Origin: Opitutales bacterium
GTDB lineage: Bacteria > Verrucomicrobiota > Verrucomicrobiia > Opitutales > UBA953
Reading direction: 5' to 3'
Assembly: GCA_017531845.1 (NCBI GenBank)
Contig: JAFXKI010000011.1
Span: forward strand, 62,001 to 126,000
Length of the DNA stretch: 64,000 nucleotides
Below, in pieces: positions 53,995 through 62,124 of the stretch. Below the pieces are notes generated by a model, which saw only the letters and a list, made by a program, of their open reading frames with translations, did not search any database and was not told where the DNA came from. The first letter of the stretch is position 1, and every line of letters starts with the position of its first letter. The translations under genes and the position numbers were made by a program.

Positions 53995-55668
53995 ATGAAT
54001 TTTTCCGACTCCATCTACGATGCCGTCATTATCGGCGCCGGTCCCGCCGGGCTCTCTGCCGCAATTTACCTTTCCCGCGCGCGTTTTAGCGTGCTCGTGC
54101 TTGAGCGCGAAAACATCGGCGGGCAAATCACCATCACCGACGAAGTCGTCAATTACCCCGGCGTTTTGCACGCCTCCGGCAAAGCGCTCACGGAAACAAT
54201 GCGGCAACAGGCGGAAAATTTCGGAGCAGAGTTTTTGACGGCCGAAGCGCGGGAACTCGATTTCACGGGAACGGTCAAAACCATCAGGACAACGCGCGGA
54301 GACATTCGTGCGCTCGGTGTTGTCGTCGCAGCGGGAGCGCGTCCGCGCGCGGTCGGATTCAAAGGGGAAGCAGAATTCCGCGGGCGCGGTGTCGCCTACT
54401 GCGCAACCTGCGACGGAGAATTTTTTACGGGGAAGGAACTGCTCGTCATCGGCGGCGGATTTTCCGCCTGCGAAGAAGCGATTTTCCTCACGCGCTACGC
54501 AAAAAAAATTACGATGCTCGTGCGTCGCGACGAATTCTCCTGCGCGCAAAGCGTTGCGGAAGAAGTTTTGGCAAATCCGAAAATTTCGGTGCGTTTCAAC
54601 ACGGAACTCTTGGAAATTCGCGGGAACGCGGCACCCGAAAGTGCCATTTTGAAAAATAATAAAACCGGGCAAACGGAGGAATTTCGGACGGAAGACGGCG
54701 ACTCTTTCGGCGTTTTCGTCTTCGTCGGCTACGCTCCCGCAAGCGATTTAATCAAAGATAAAATCGGAATCGACAAAGACGGATTCGCGATTTGTGACGA
54801 AGAAGGAAAAACCGGAATCGACGGCGTTTACGTCGCGGGCGATTTGCGCCGCAAACGCTTGCGCCAAGTCGTTACCGCCGTTGCCGACGGCGCAACTTCC
54901 GCCACCGCGCTCGAAAAATATCTGTCCGACGCACGCAAACTTGCCGGCATCACGACGCGTGCTTCCCGCGAAATCCGCAAGCCCGCCGCCCACGAAAAAC
55001 CGCCTGCAACGGAAAGCGTTCCCGCAAAAGATTCCGAAAACGCCGACAACGACGGAAAATTCTTCGACGAAGCCGCACGCGCCCAACTTCAAGGCGTTTT
55101 CGCCCGCTTCGAAAATAAAATCGTCCTCGCGGCGGAACTCGACGACAGCAACGCCGTTTCCGACGAACTGAAAAACTTCCTCGAAGAAATCGCCGAACTT
55201 TCCGACAAAATCGAATTACGCTTCGGCACTCCCGCGGGAACGGACGCAACTGCGCTTCGCCCTTGCGTCACGATTTGCGATGCCGACGGAAAATCTCGCG
55301 GAGCAAGTTTCCACGGCGTTCCCGGCGGACACGAAATCAACTCCTTCATCATCGCTCTTTATAACGCCGCCGGTCCGGGACAAGCGCTCGACGACGCCAC
55401 GCGGGAACGCATCCGCGCGCTCGCACCGCGCAAAATCGAAGTGCTCGTTTCGCTTTCCTGCACGCAGTGCCCGGAAGTCGTCGTCGCGACGCAACGCATT
55501 GCACTGGAAAATCCGGAAATTTCAACCGATGTCCTCGACATCGCACACTTCCCCGCGATCCGCGAACGCTACAACGTCATGAGCGTTCCCGCGATCGCCG
55601 TAAACGGCAAAATTATCGCCTTCGGCAAAAAATCGCTCCCGCAGATCCTCGAAATTCTGGAGCATTAA
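53995..55668 (+). CDS. thioredoxin-reductase-like flavoprotein with C-terminal AhpF-type thioredoxin-fold domains
   Basis: 557 residues. The N-terminal ~310 residues are a TrxR-like FAD/NAD(P)H module: DAVIIGAGPAGLSAAIYLSR, GVAYCATCDGEFFTGKELLV (redox CxxC), and GIDGVYVAGDLRRK. A charged linker (~320-360) leads to two thioredoxin folds; the second has VSLSCTQCPEVVVATQRIAL (CxxC) and MSVPAIAVNGKIIAF. AhpF normally has these folds at the N-terminus, so the order is swapped. It probably reduces the peroxiredoxin encoded just upstream. Confidence 0.88.
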   Translation: MNFSDSIYDAVIIGAGPAGLSAAIYLSRARFSVLVLERENIGGQITITDEVVNYPGVLHASGKALTETMRQQAENFGAEFLTAEARELDFTGTVKTIRTTRGDIRALGVVVAAGARPRAVGFKGEAEFRGRGVAYCATCDGEFFTGKELLVIGGGFSACEEAIFLTRYAKKITMLVRRDEFSCAQSVAEEVLANPKISVRFNTELLEIRGNAAPESAILKNNKTGQTEEFRTEDGDSFGVFVFVGYAPASDLIKDKIGIDKDGFAICDEEGKTGIDGVYVAGDLRRKRLRQVVTAVADGATSATALEKYLSDARKLAGITTRASREIRKPAAHEKPPATESVPAKDSENADNDGKFFDEAARAQLQGVFARFENKIVLAAELDDSNAVSDELKNFLEEIAELSDKIELRFGTPAGTDATALRPCVTICDADGKSRGASFHGVPGGHEINSFIIALYNAAGPGQALDDATRERIRALAPRKIEVLVSLSCTQCPEVVVATQRIALENPEISTDVLDIAHFPAIRERYNVMSVPAIAVNGKIIAFGKKSLPQILEILEH

Positions 55669-55871
55669 ACGGGGGGAAAATCCCTTTTCCCAAGAGCGTT
55701 CCCGTCGCAAAGTCGCTAAGCTTCCCGCTTCCCGGCTTTGCGACGCGTGCGTTTTTCACCGCAAGAGCTTCGAAAATTTACGGATTTTTGCGGATAGAAA
55801 TAAAATCGTTCCCGAAAATCACGTAAAACCCTGCGAAAAAAAAAGAAACCCGAATGGTTGAAATTTGCATC

Positions 55872-55900
55872 TTGACGTGAGAATCAGTCTCATTATTAAT
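55872..55900 (+). promoter_or_regulatory. promoter of the haem locus overlapped by a Fur box
   Basis: TTGACG (-35, 55872-55877) and TATTAA/ATTAAT (-10, about 55894-55900) with 16-17 nt between. The space is filled by the palindrome at 55878-55892. Confidence 0.6.
55878..55892. promoter_or_regulatory. Fur-type operator
   Basis: TGAGAAT-C-AGTCTCA, a 7-1-7 palindrome with one mismatch, the classical Fur arrangement. It lies between -35 and -10, 24 nt before the first gene of the iron/haem locus. Confidence 0.7.
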
Positions 55901-55915
55901 AGAAATCTCTTTACG

Positions 55916-56056
55916 ATGAAAACGCTTTCGCAGGATGTTTTGAAAAAAATTGCGGATCAGCTCGCTTCGCTGAAGTTCGGAGAGCTGACCGTAGTGGTTC
56001 ACGACGGGAAGGTCGTTCAAATCGAAGTAAAGGAAAAAATCCGACTTACTCAATAA
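55916..56056 (+). CDS. DUF2292 (YezD-like) small protein
   Basis: 46 residues. ADQLASLKFGELTVVVHDGK then VVQIEVKEKIRL is the DUF2292 pattern: a short helix followed by two strands with a Lys/Arg-rich end. Function is unknown. It is the first gene after the Fur box, 85 nt before the TonB-dependent receptor, and is probably co-transcribed with it. The strong position suggests an iron-related role. Confidence 0.8.
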   Translation: MKTLSQDVLKKIADQLASLKFGELTVVVHDGKVVQIEVKEKIRLTQ

Positions 56057-56141
56057 CGCGACCGAAACACGGAGCGACTCAAAAAACAACTTTCTCGCCC
56101 GCGACCGGACAGACCGGAGTGCGCGACACGACGAGAAAAAC

Positions 56142-58349
56142 ATGAAAATCAAACCCTCTTTTTTAATGTTCGCAGGAGTAGCGTGCCTACCCTGCGTTGC
56201 GCTTTGGGCGCAGGACACGGCGGGAACGCCGTCCGGAGATTCGCCTTCGGATAAAATTTCCGAAGCGGCGGAAAACGTTCCCGCAGAAAAAACGCCCGTC
56301 GGCAAAGCGGTGCGCGTTACCGCCGCCAAGCATGAAATGGAAATGGCGGATGTGCCGATGAGCGTTGCCGTTGTCAGCGGTGACGAAATCACAAAAAGTT
56401 CCGCCTCGACGGTTGCGGATTTGCTCGACGACGTTCCCGGCGTGCAGGTCGAAGCCAACGGAACTCCCGGTTTTAAGCAGGTGAATATTCGCGGCGAAAG
56501 CAATCAGCGCGTGCTGATTCTTGTGGACGGGCAAAGAATTTCAGAAACCAAAGGCATGAACGGCGCGCCGCTTTTAATGTCGGTTCAGGACGTTGAGCGC
56601 GTCGAAGTTATCAAAGGTCCGGCATCGGTGCTTTACGGCTCGGAGGCGATCGGCGGCGTTGTTAATATTATTACGAAGAAATCCGGGAAAGAAGGCGTTC
56701 ACGGGAGCGCCGGCGTGCGCGGCGACACGGGAACGCGCGGGCTTGATCAATACTACGATTTAAATGCGCGCTACGGCGATTTCTCCGCGCGCGTTTCGTT
56801 TTCCGACGAAGACCACGGCGACATCGAATCGCCCGACGGGCGCGTGGACCGCACCTCCTATCGTTTTCAAAACACGAGTGCTTATCTCGCCTACGACATT
56901 TCGGAAAATGCGAGCTTCGGATTAAAATTCGAATCTTTCGCCGGCCGCTCGGAAGTCGCTTCCGGCGATGATTTGCTGTTCATGGAGCTCCCGCGCTGGG
57001 ATCGCGAAAAAATCGGGCTTTTTCTTGAAGTAAAAGATATTTCCGAGACCTTCGTGAAATTCCGCGCAGACGCTTATTTTCAAAAAACGGACAAGCATTT
57101 TGTCCAAGACATTACGCAGACGGTCTCGCCGATGACCATTAACGTGAACGCCGACCGCCGCAACCGGCACGACGCCTACGGTGCGGAAATGCAGGCGGAT
57201 TTTTCAATCGCGGACACGCATTATCTCATCGTCGGCGCGCAAATTGATTACGTAAAATTAGATTCGCACGAAGAAACGACCACACAAAATTGGATAACGC
57301 TCCCGACGGGAACGCGTTACGTCGTCGATATGACGCGCACGAATGATTACGACGCGGACATTTTGACCGCCGCGCTTTTTGCGCAGGACGAATGGAATTT
57401 TGCCGAAGGCTGGAGTCTTGTTCTCGGTGCGCGCGGCACCTATGTAAAAAACGAATTCGATGAAGGCACATCGCACGTCGTTCGCCGTGCGGGAACAAAC
57501 GCGGGAACGACCGTTGAAACGCTCCCGCAGCAAAGTAAGGAAGACGCGGACGCGACATTTTCGCTCTCGCTCGTAAACGCGCAAATCGAGAATTGGACGT
57601 TTCGCGGAACCGTCTCGCAAGGCTATCGCTACGCTTCGATTAACGAGCTTTATATCGGCTCCGCGATAGCAAGCACCGAAACACACGCGAACCCGAATCT
57701 CGAGCCGGAAAAAAGCATTAGCTACGAACTCGGAACACGCTACGACAACGGAAACTTCAGCCTCGACGCAACCGTTTTTTACACGGATTCCGACGATTAC
57801 ATCGGCACGGAAACCAGAGCCGTCGCGGGAACGGGCGCAACGTCCGTTTGGTTTGTAAATTACGATTCCGCTAAAAGCTTCGGCGCGGAACTTTCGGCGT
57901 CTTATCTTTTCGAACTCGGAAAAGATGCTGCGATAAAACCTTACGCCGTTGCCACGTTTTTGCGCCGCCGCTTCGACAACGCTTCCGGCTCGACTTACGA
58001 CACCGGGCAACCGGAAATTTTCGGAAAAGCCGGCGTGCTTGCGACTTACACCGAAAGCAATCGCAACTGGTGGGCGGATTTCAATCTGCGCGGGAACGCC
58101 GCCGCCGAAGAGAAAATCTCCGATGTCAGCGCGCCCGGCGGCTCAAAAATTCAACGCAAGCCCGGCTGGACAACGCTTAATTTTGCAATCGGACTTGATG
58201 TTTTTGACAAAAGCGACAGCGCATTTTTTGAAAAGCTCACGCTTGCAATCGGAGTCGACAACATTTTCGACAAGCGCTACGAGCTCCCGCACCTCGATTA
58301 CCTTCAGCCCGGGCGCAGCTTCTGGGCATCGCTCAAATATGAGTTTTAA
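56142..58349 (+). CDS. TonB-dependent outer-membrane receptor, probable haem receptor
   Basis: 735 residues. Signal peptide MKIKPSFLMFAGVACLPCVA, plug domain VPMSVAVVSGDEITKSSAST, VNIRGESNQRVLILVDGQRI and VERVEVIKGPASVLYGSEAI, then a 22-strand barrel with THANPNLEPEKSISYELGTR (the NPNL motif found in haem receptors) and a terminal Phe (ASLKYEF). Imports its ligand with TonB-ExbB energy; an exbB gene starts at 63635. Substrate is inferred from neighbours, not proven. Confidence 0.9.
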   Translation: MKIKPSFLMFAGVACLPCVALWAQDTAGTPSGDSPSDKISEAAENVPAEKTPVGKAVRVTAAKHEMEMADVPMSVAVVSGDEITKSSASTVADLLDDVPGVQVEANGTPGFKQVNIRGESNQRVLILVDGQRISETKGMNGAPLLMSVQDVERVEVIKGPASVLYGSEAIGGVVNIITKKSGKEGVHGSAGVRGDTGTRGLDQYYDLNARYGDFSARVSFSDEDHGDIESPDGRVDRTSYRFQNTSAYLAYDISENASFGLKFESFAGRSEVASGDDLLFMELPRWDREKIGLFLEVKDISETFVKFRADAYFQKTDKHFVQDITQTVSPMTINVNADRRNRHDAYGAEMQADFSIADTHYLIVGAQIDYVKLDSHEETTTQNWITLPTGTRYVVDMTRTNDYDADILTAALFAQDEWNFAEGWSLVLGARGTYVKNEFDEGTSHVVRRAGTNAGTTVETLPQQSKEDADATFSLSLVNAQIENWTFRGTVSQGYRYASINELYIGSAIASTETHANPNLEPEKSISYELGTRYDNGNFSLDATVFYTDSDDYIGTETRAVAGTGATSVWFVNYDSAKSFGAELSASYLFELGKDAAIKPYAVATFLRRRFDNASGSTYDTGQPEIFGKAGVLATYTESNRNWWADFNLRGNAAAEEKISDVSAPGGSKIQRKPGWTTLNFAIGLDVFDKSDSAFFEKLTLAIGVDNIFDKRYELPHLDYLQPGRSFWASLKYEF

Positions 58350-58381
58350 CCCAATTCCCAGTTACCAGTTACCCAAAAAAC

Positions 58382-58879
58382 ATGAAAACCCTCATCGTTT
58401 ATTCTTCAAAAACGGGCAACACGCGCAAAGTCGCGGAAGCCATTCACGCCGTCCTTCCCGCGGGAACGGACATTTTTCCCGTGAGCGATGCTCCGGAACC
58501 CGACGCCTACGATTTCGTCGTCGTCGGCTACTGGGTGGATCGCGGCACGGCGAATACGGAAATGGCAGCATACATGCCGAAAATCTGCGGAAAAAAAGTC
58601 GGCATATTCTTCACGCTCGGCGCGTATCCGCATTCGCAACATGCGACGGATTCGTTCGAGGCGGGAACGAAATTGCTCGGCGAAGGCTGTGAAGTTGTCG
58701 CCAAATTCTGGTGTCAGGGCGCGATTGATCCGAAGTTGACTTCGTGGATGTCAAAACTTCCCGCCGAGCATCCGCATTCTCCGAATCCGGAACGCTTACG
58801 CCGCTGGGAAGAAGCCGCGAAACATCCCGATGCCGCCGATCTTGAAGCCGCACAGTCCGCTTTCAGAAATCTTTTTTAA
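58382..58879 (+). CDS. flavodoxin-family protein (BilS-like)
   Basis: 165 residues. TLIVYSSKTGNTRKVAEAIH is the FMN phosphate loop, YDFVVVGYWVDRGTAN the second loop and GIFFTLGAYPHSQHAT the third. The C-terminal tail (AEHPHSPNPERLRRWEEAAK) is unlike electron-transfer flavodoxins and resembles the family found beside tetrapyrrole reductases. It begins 32 nt after the receptor gene. Likely role: FMN-dependent reductant or reductase for the radical SAM step (inference). Confidence 0.85.
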   Translation: MKTLIVYSSKTGNTRKVAEAIHAVLPAGTDIFPVSDAPEPDAYDFVVVGYWVDRGTANTEMAAYMPKICGKKVGIFFTLGAYPHSQHATDSFEAGTKLLGEGCEVVAKFWCQGAIDPKLTSWMSKLPAEHPHSPNPERLRRWEEAAKHPDAADLEAAQSAFRNLF

Positions 58880-58891
58880 AATAAGACAGAT

Positions 58892-59045
58892 AGATGACGG
58901 CTTAGAGCTTAGAGGTATTACCTGCGCTTCGCGCAACGAGAAGTTAAAAATTAGAAATGAGTCATCTTCCTAATTTCTAATTCCTCATTCCTAATTTATT
59001 AAAAGCACTTACCTCTAAGCCCTCAGCTCTCACCTCTCAGCCATC
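58892..59045. repeat. nested long inverted repeat
   Basis: Outer arms GATGACGGCTTAGAGCTTAG and the Cys-like complementary tract TACCTCTAAGCC...CTCAGCCATC at 59010-59045, inner arms TTAAAAATTAGAAATGA and TAATTTCTAATTCCTCATTC. Fills the gap between flavodoxin and radical SAM genes. Confidence 0.65.
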
Positions 59046-59093
59046 GAAGTATTCTCCGAAAACTCACGGATTATTATCCGCTAAAGATACCTT

Positions 59094-60533
59094 ATGTTTT
59101 CAGATTTTCTTTTTCCCGAAGCTCCGGCAGACGTGATTGCGCGGCTTGAAGAAAAAAAGCATTTCAATCACACGGAGAATTTCCGCCGCCACGGGAACGT
59201 GCCGCCGCCGGCCCCGCAGGAAGCGTGGGCGCAAGCTGCCTCATTACCCAAACGCACTGCACGCCGCGCCATTTATCTGCACGTGCCGTTTTGCCTGCAT
59301 CGCTGCTCTTTTTGCAGTTTTTATTCCAACGCAACGCGTACGTCCGATCTCGACGGCTACACGGCAAGCGTACTTGCGGAAATGAAAAACGCGCTCGCGG
59401 GAACGCCGCAGCTTGCCGAAGAAACGATCGACGTCGTTTATTTCGGCGGAGGAACGCCGACCGATCTTTCCGCCAAAAACCTCGCCGCGCTCGTTTCGTT
59501 TATTCATAAAAATTTCCGCATCGCGCCGGATTACGAGTTTACCGTCGAAGGGCGCACGAGCGATTTCGGCGAAGAAAAAATCCGCGCCTGCGTCGACAAC
59601 GGAGTGAACCGCTTTTCCTTCGGCGTGCAAACTTTCGACACGGAGCTGCGCCGCAAGCTCGGCAGAATCATGTCGAAGGAAGAACTCGTCGATCGCCTTT
59701 CGCTCGTCAAAAAAATCGGCGGAGAAAAAATTGCGCTCATGCTCGATTTTATTTACGGGCTTCCCGGACAAACGCCGGCGCTTTGGGACGAGGATTTGCG
59801 CATGATTACGGAAGTCGTTCCCGTGGACGGCGCCGACCTTTATCAGCTAAAACTGCTCCCGGGAACAAGCCTCGCACGTGCGGGAAAAGATTTGAGCTAT
59901 GACGAACGCTACGCGCTTTTTATGACGGCGCGGGAACGCCTGACGCGCCTCGGCTGGAAGCGCCTTTCGATGACGCACTGGGGACGCACGCCGCTCGAAC
60001 GCAATTGGTACAACCACGGCACGAAAACCGGCATGGAGCTCGTGCCGTTCGGCTCGCGCGCGGGCGGCTTCCTCGGCGGCTACAGTTTTATGCAGATTCC
60101 GGATTTGAAAAAATATACGGAAACCGTCGCCGCAGGGAAAAAAGGTCTGATGGTCGCCGTTCCCGACAATCCGGGAATCCGTTTCAAAAACGTTGTTACG
60201 CATCAGCTCGAACTCGGATTTCTCGACCCCGAAAAAATTTCGGCGGAACTGCTTTCCGGAGAAGCGAAAGCTGTATGGAAAAACTGGATACGCGCCGGTA
60301 TTCTCGTTCCCGACGGAGAAAACCGCTACAAGCTTTCTCCGCTCGGCGAATACTGGCACGTGACGCTGATTTCGCTCGTCATGGGAATGATCGCAAAAAT
60401 CCTTTTCGGAAAATGCGGGAACGCGACCGGAAGCGCAACGCCGCCGCACGGGAACGCAAATCCGCTCGGGCGCGGCTCGCACGGCGGGCATAATCGCCCG
60501 CGAATGCTTCCGGCGGAGGCGGCAAACGCATGA
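59094..60533 (+). CDS. hutW: HutW/ChuW-like radical SAM haem-degradation enzyme
   Basis: 479 residues. AIYLHVPFCLHRCSFCSFYS holds the CxxxCxxC cluster (Cys 67, 71, 74), with DVVYFGGGTPTDLSAKNLAA and FTVEGRTSDFGEEKIRACVD as in HemN/HutW. ChuW/HutW opens haem anaerobically and frees iron. The C-terminus ends in a Gly/His/Asn-rich tail (HGNANPLGRGSHGGHNRPR) that may be metal-binding or an annotation artefact. The stop overlaps the next start (ATGA). Confidence 0.85.
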   Translation: MFSDFLFPEAPADVIARLEEKKHFNHTENFRRHGNVPPPAPQEAWAQAASLPKRTARRAIYLHVPFCLHRCSFCSFYSNATRTSDLDGYTASVLAEMKNALAGTPQLAEETIDVVYFGGGTPTDLSAKNLAALVSFIHKNFRIAPDYEFTVEGRTSDFGEEKIRACVDNGVNRFSFGVQTFDTELRRKLGRIMSKEELVDRLSLVKKIGGEKIALMLDFIYGLPGQTPALWDEDLRMITEVVPVDGADLYQLKLLPGTSLARAGKDLSYDERYALFMTARERLTRLGWKRLSMTHWGRTPLERNWYNHGTKTGMELVPFGSRAGGFLGGYSFMQIPDLKKYTETVAAGKKGLMVAVPDNPGIRFKNVVTHQLELGFLDPEKISAELLSGEAKAVWKNWIRAGILVPDGENRYKLSPLGEYWHVTLISLVMGMIAKILFGKCGNATGSATPPHGNANPLGRGSHGGHNRPRMLPAEAANA

Positions 60534-61108
60534 GCGACGTTCCCGCCAAGGCGATTCCGGCGTTGAAAAAATTTTATTGGACGACGGAGCATCTCGTACT
60601 CGTCGGGATTTTTTCCGCGCTCATTCGCATTTCCGGGCTTGCCGTCAGCCTCGTCGGCGGCGGACCGAATCCGATTGCGCTTTTTATCCGCAACGGGTTG
60701 ACGACGGCGCTACTCGTCGTGCTGGTTTGCCGCGTGCGCAAATTCGGCGTGCTTTGCCTGTATTGCCTGATCAACGTCGTGATTTCGTTTTTTATGTCGG
60801 GTTCGCTGATGATTGTTCTCGCTCCCGCGAATTTGCTCGCGGCGATTTTAAGTGATTGGATCATTGCGGCAACGGGCGGCTACAAAAACACCTTGAGCGT
60901 CTTGGTCGGCGTGGCGATGTATGATTTGTTTTCCCGCGGGATCGCGCTCGGCATGAGCTTTGTTTTCCTGCGGGAAAATGCGCAACTTTTTGCGGCGGGA
61001 GCGTTCATGATTGCGCTCGGCTATTGCGGGAGCGTGCTCGTCGGGCTTCCCGCCGGCTACAAATTCGTGAAGGAGCTTCGTCATGCCGGGCTTATCCGGG
61101 AACGATGA
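60530..61108 (+). CDS. ECF transporter S component (probable substrate-binding membrane subunit)
   Basis: 192 residues, about six membrane helices. TTEHLVLVGIFSALIRISGL, NPIALFIRNGLTTALLVVLV and AAILSDWIIAATGGYKNTLS are the S-component pattern, including the Ala-rich helix for contact with the T unit. It starts 4 nt inside the radical SAM gene. With the T and A genes following, this is a complete dedicated ECF module; the haem or haem-product specificity is inferred from neighbours. Confidence 0.78.
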   Translation: MSDVPAKAIPALKKFYWTTEHLVLVGIFSALIRISGLAVSLVGGGPNPIALFIRNGLTTALLVVLVCRVRKFGVLCLYCLINVVISFFMSGSLMIVLAPANLLAAILSDWIIAATGGYKNTLSVLVGVAMYDLFSRGIALGMSFVFLRENAQLFAAGAFMIALGYCGSVLVGLPAGYKFVKELRHAGLIRER

Positions 61109-61182
61109 GCAATGAACAACGCATTCTTTAAAGTGGTTTCTTCTCCGGTATTTGCCGAGAGCTTTTCTTTCAAAAAAATCAA

Positions 61183-62022
61183 ATGAAGCCAAAACGTATT
61201 GATTCCGAAAATACAAAAAAGCCTTTTGTTGCGACGCTCGACATGCGCACCAAGCTTGCCGTTTCCTTGCTTGCGTCGTGTTGCTCGGTCGCGCTGAATG
61301 ATTGGCGTCTGCTTGTTGCCGTCAATTTTTTGACCTTTGTTTATGTGCTGAATTTGCGTCGCTTCAAGCCCGTTTTCGCGATGTATGCGGCAACGTTTCT
61401 CATGCTCGGAATGGCATATTGTTTCATTCCCGCTTTTGTTTGGATTTTGCGGGAATGCGCGCCGCTTTTGCCGGAGGAAAGCATGCGGGAAAGCTTTCTG
61501 CGCTTAGCTTCCGTGCTCGGCGACCAAGGTTTCGCGACCGTGCTTCTTCCGTTTCTGCGGATTTCCGTGAGCATGAACGTTTTTCTCGCGCTCGGGCTGA
61601 CGTTTGACAATCAGGAATTTATTTCCGTAATGCGGAAAATGCGCCTGCCGCGCATCATTTTTATTCCGCTGACGGTGTGTTGCCGTTTTGTCCCGAGCTT
61701 TGTCGACGACATTCGCCAACTTTACGAGAGCCTGCGCGTGCGGCGGCGGAAGATGAATTTCTTCTCGCTCGTCGCGTCGCCGCTGAGCTTTTTGCGTTAT
61801 GTTGTCGTTCCCGTATGCGTGCGCACTTTGCGCATTGCGGACAATCTTGTGCTGATGTGCGAAGTGCGGCGCGTCGGCTGTAGCGAACGTTGCATTTGTG
61901 CGGCGGAGCACCGGATGCGTTCCCGCGATTGGTGCGTGCTCGCGTTCGCGACTTCCGCCGCCGTAGCCGTTTTAACCTTAAAATTCATGCTGCCCGTTCC
62001 CGCAACGACCTTTCTTCACTAA
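61183..62022 (+). CDS. ECF transporter T component
   Basis: 279 residues. LDMRTKLAVSLLASCCSVAL start, RLPRIIFIPLTVCCRFVPSF and the coupling helices with YESLRVRRRKM and VRRVGCSERCICAAEHR-like segments. About five membrane helices. Couples ATPase and S unit. It follows the S gene by 74 nt. A first-start ATG at 61183 gives a 15-residue polar N-terminus. Confidence 0.82.
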   Translation: MKPKRIDSENTKKPFVATLDMRTKLAVSLLASCCSVALNDWRLLVAVNFLTFVYVLNLRRFKPVFAMYAATFLMLGMAYCFIPAFVWILRECAPLLPEESMRESFLRLASVLGDQGFATVLLPFLRISVSMNVFLALGLTFDNQEFISVMRKMRLPRIIFIPLTVCCRFVPSFVDDIRQLYESLRVRRRKMNFFSLVASPLSFLRYVVVPVCVRTLRIADNLVLMCEVRRVGCSERCICAAEHRMRSRDWCVLAFATSAAVAVLTLKFMLPVPATTFLH

Positions 62023-62027
62023 AAAGA

Positions 62028-62110
62028 AACCGCGAATGAACGCGAAGTTTTTTAAATGAAACATCTTTGAAAATACATACTTCAAAAACAATCCGTGTTC
62101 ATTCGCGGTT
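62028..62110. repeat. long inverted repeat AACCGCGAATGAAC / GTTCATTCGCGGTT
   Basis: 14-bp arms at 62028-62041 and 62097-62110. Same family as at 35705-35837. It lies between the ECF T and A genes. Confidence 0.7.
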
Positions 62111-62124
62111 CCGACTTTTTTCCC

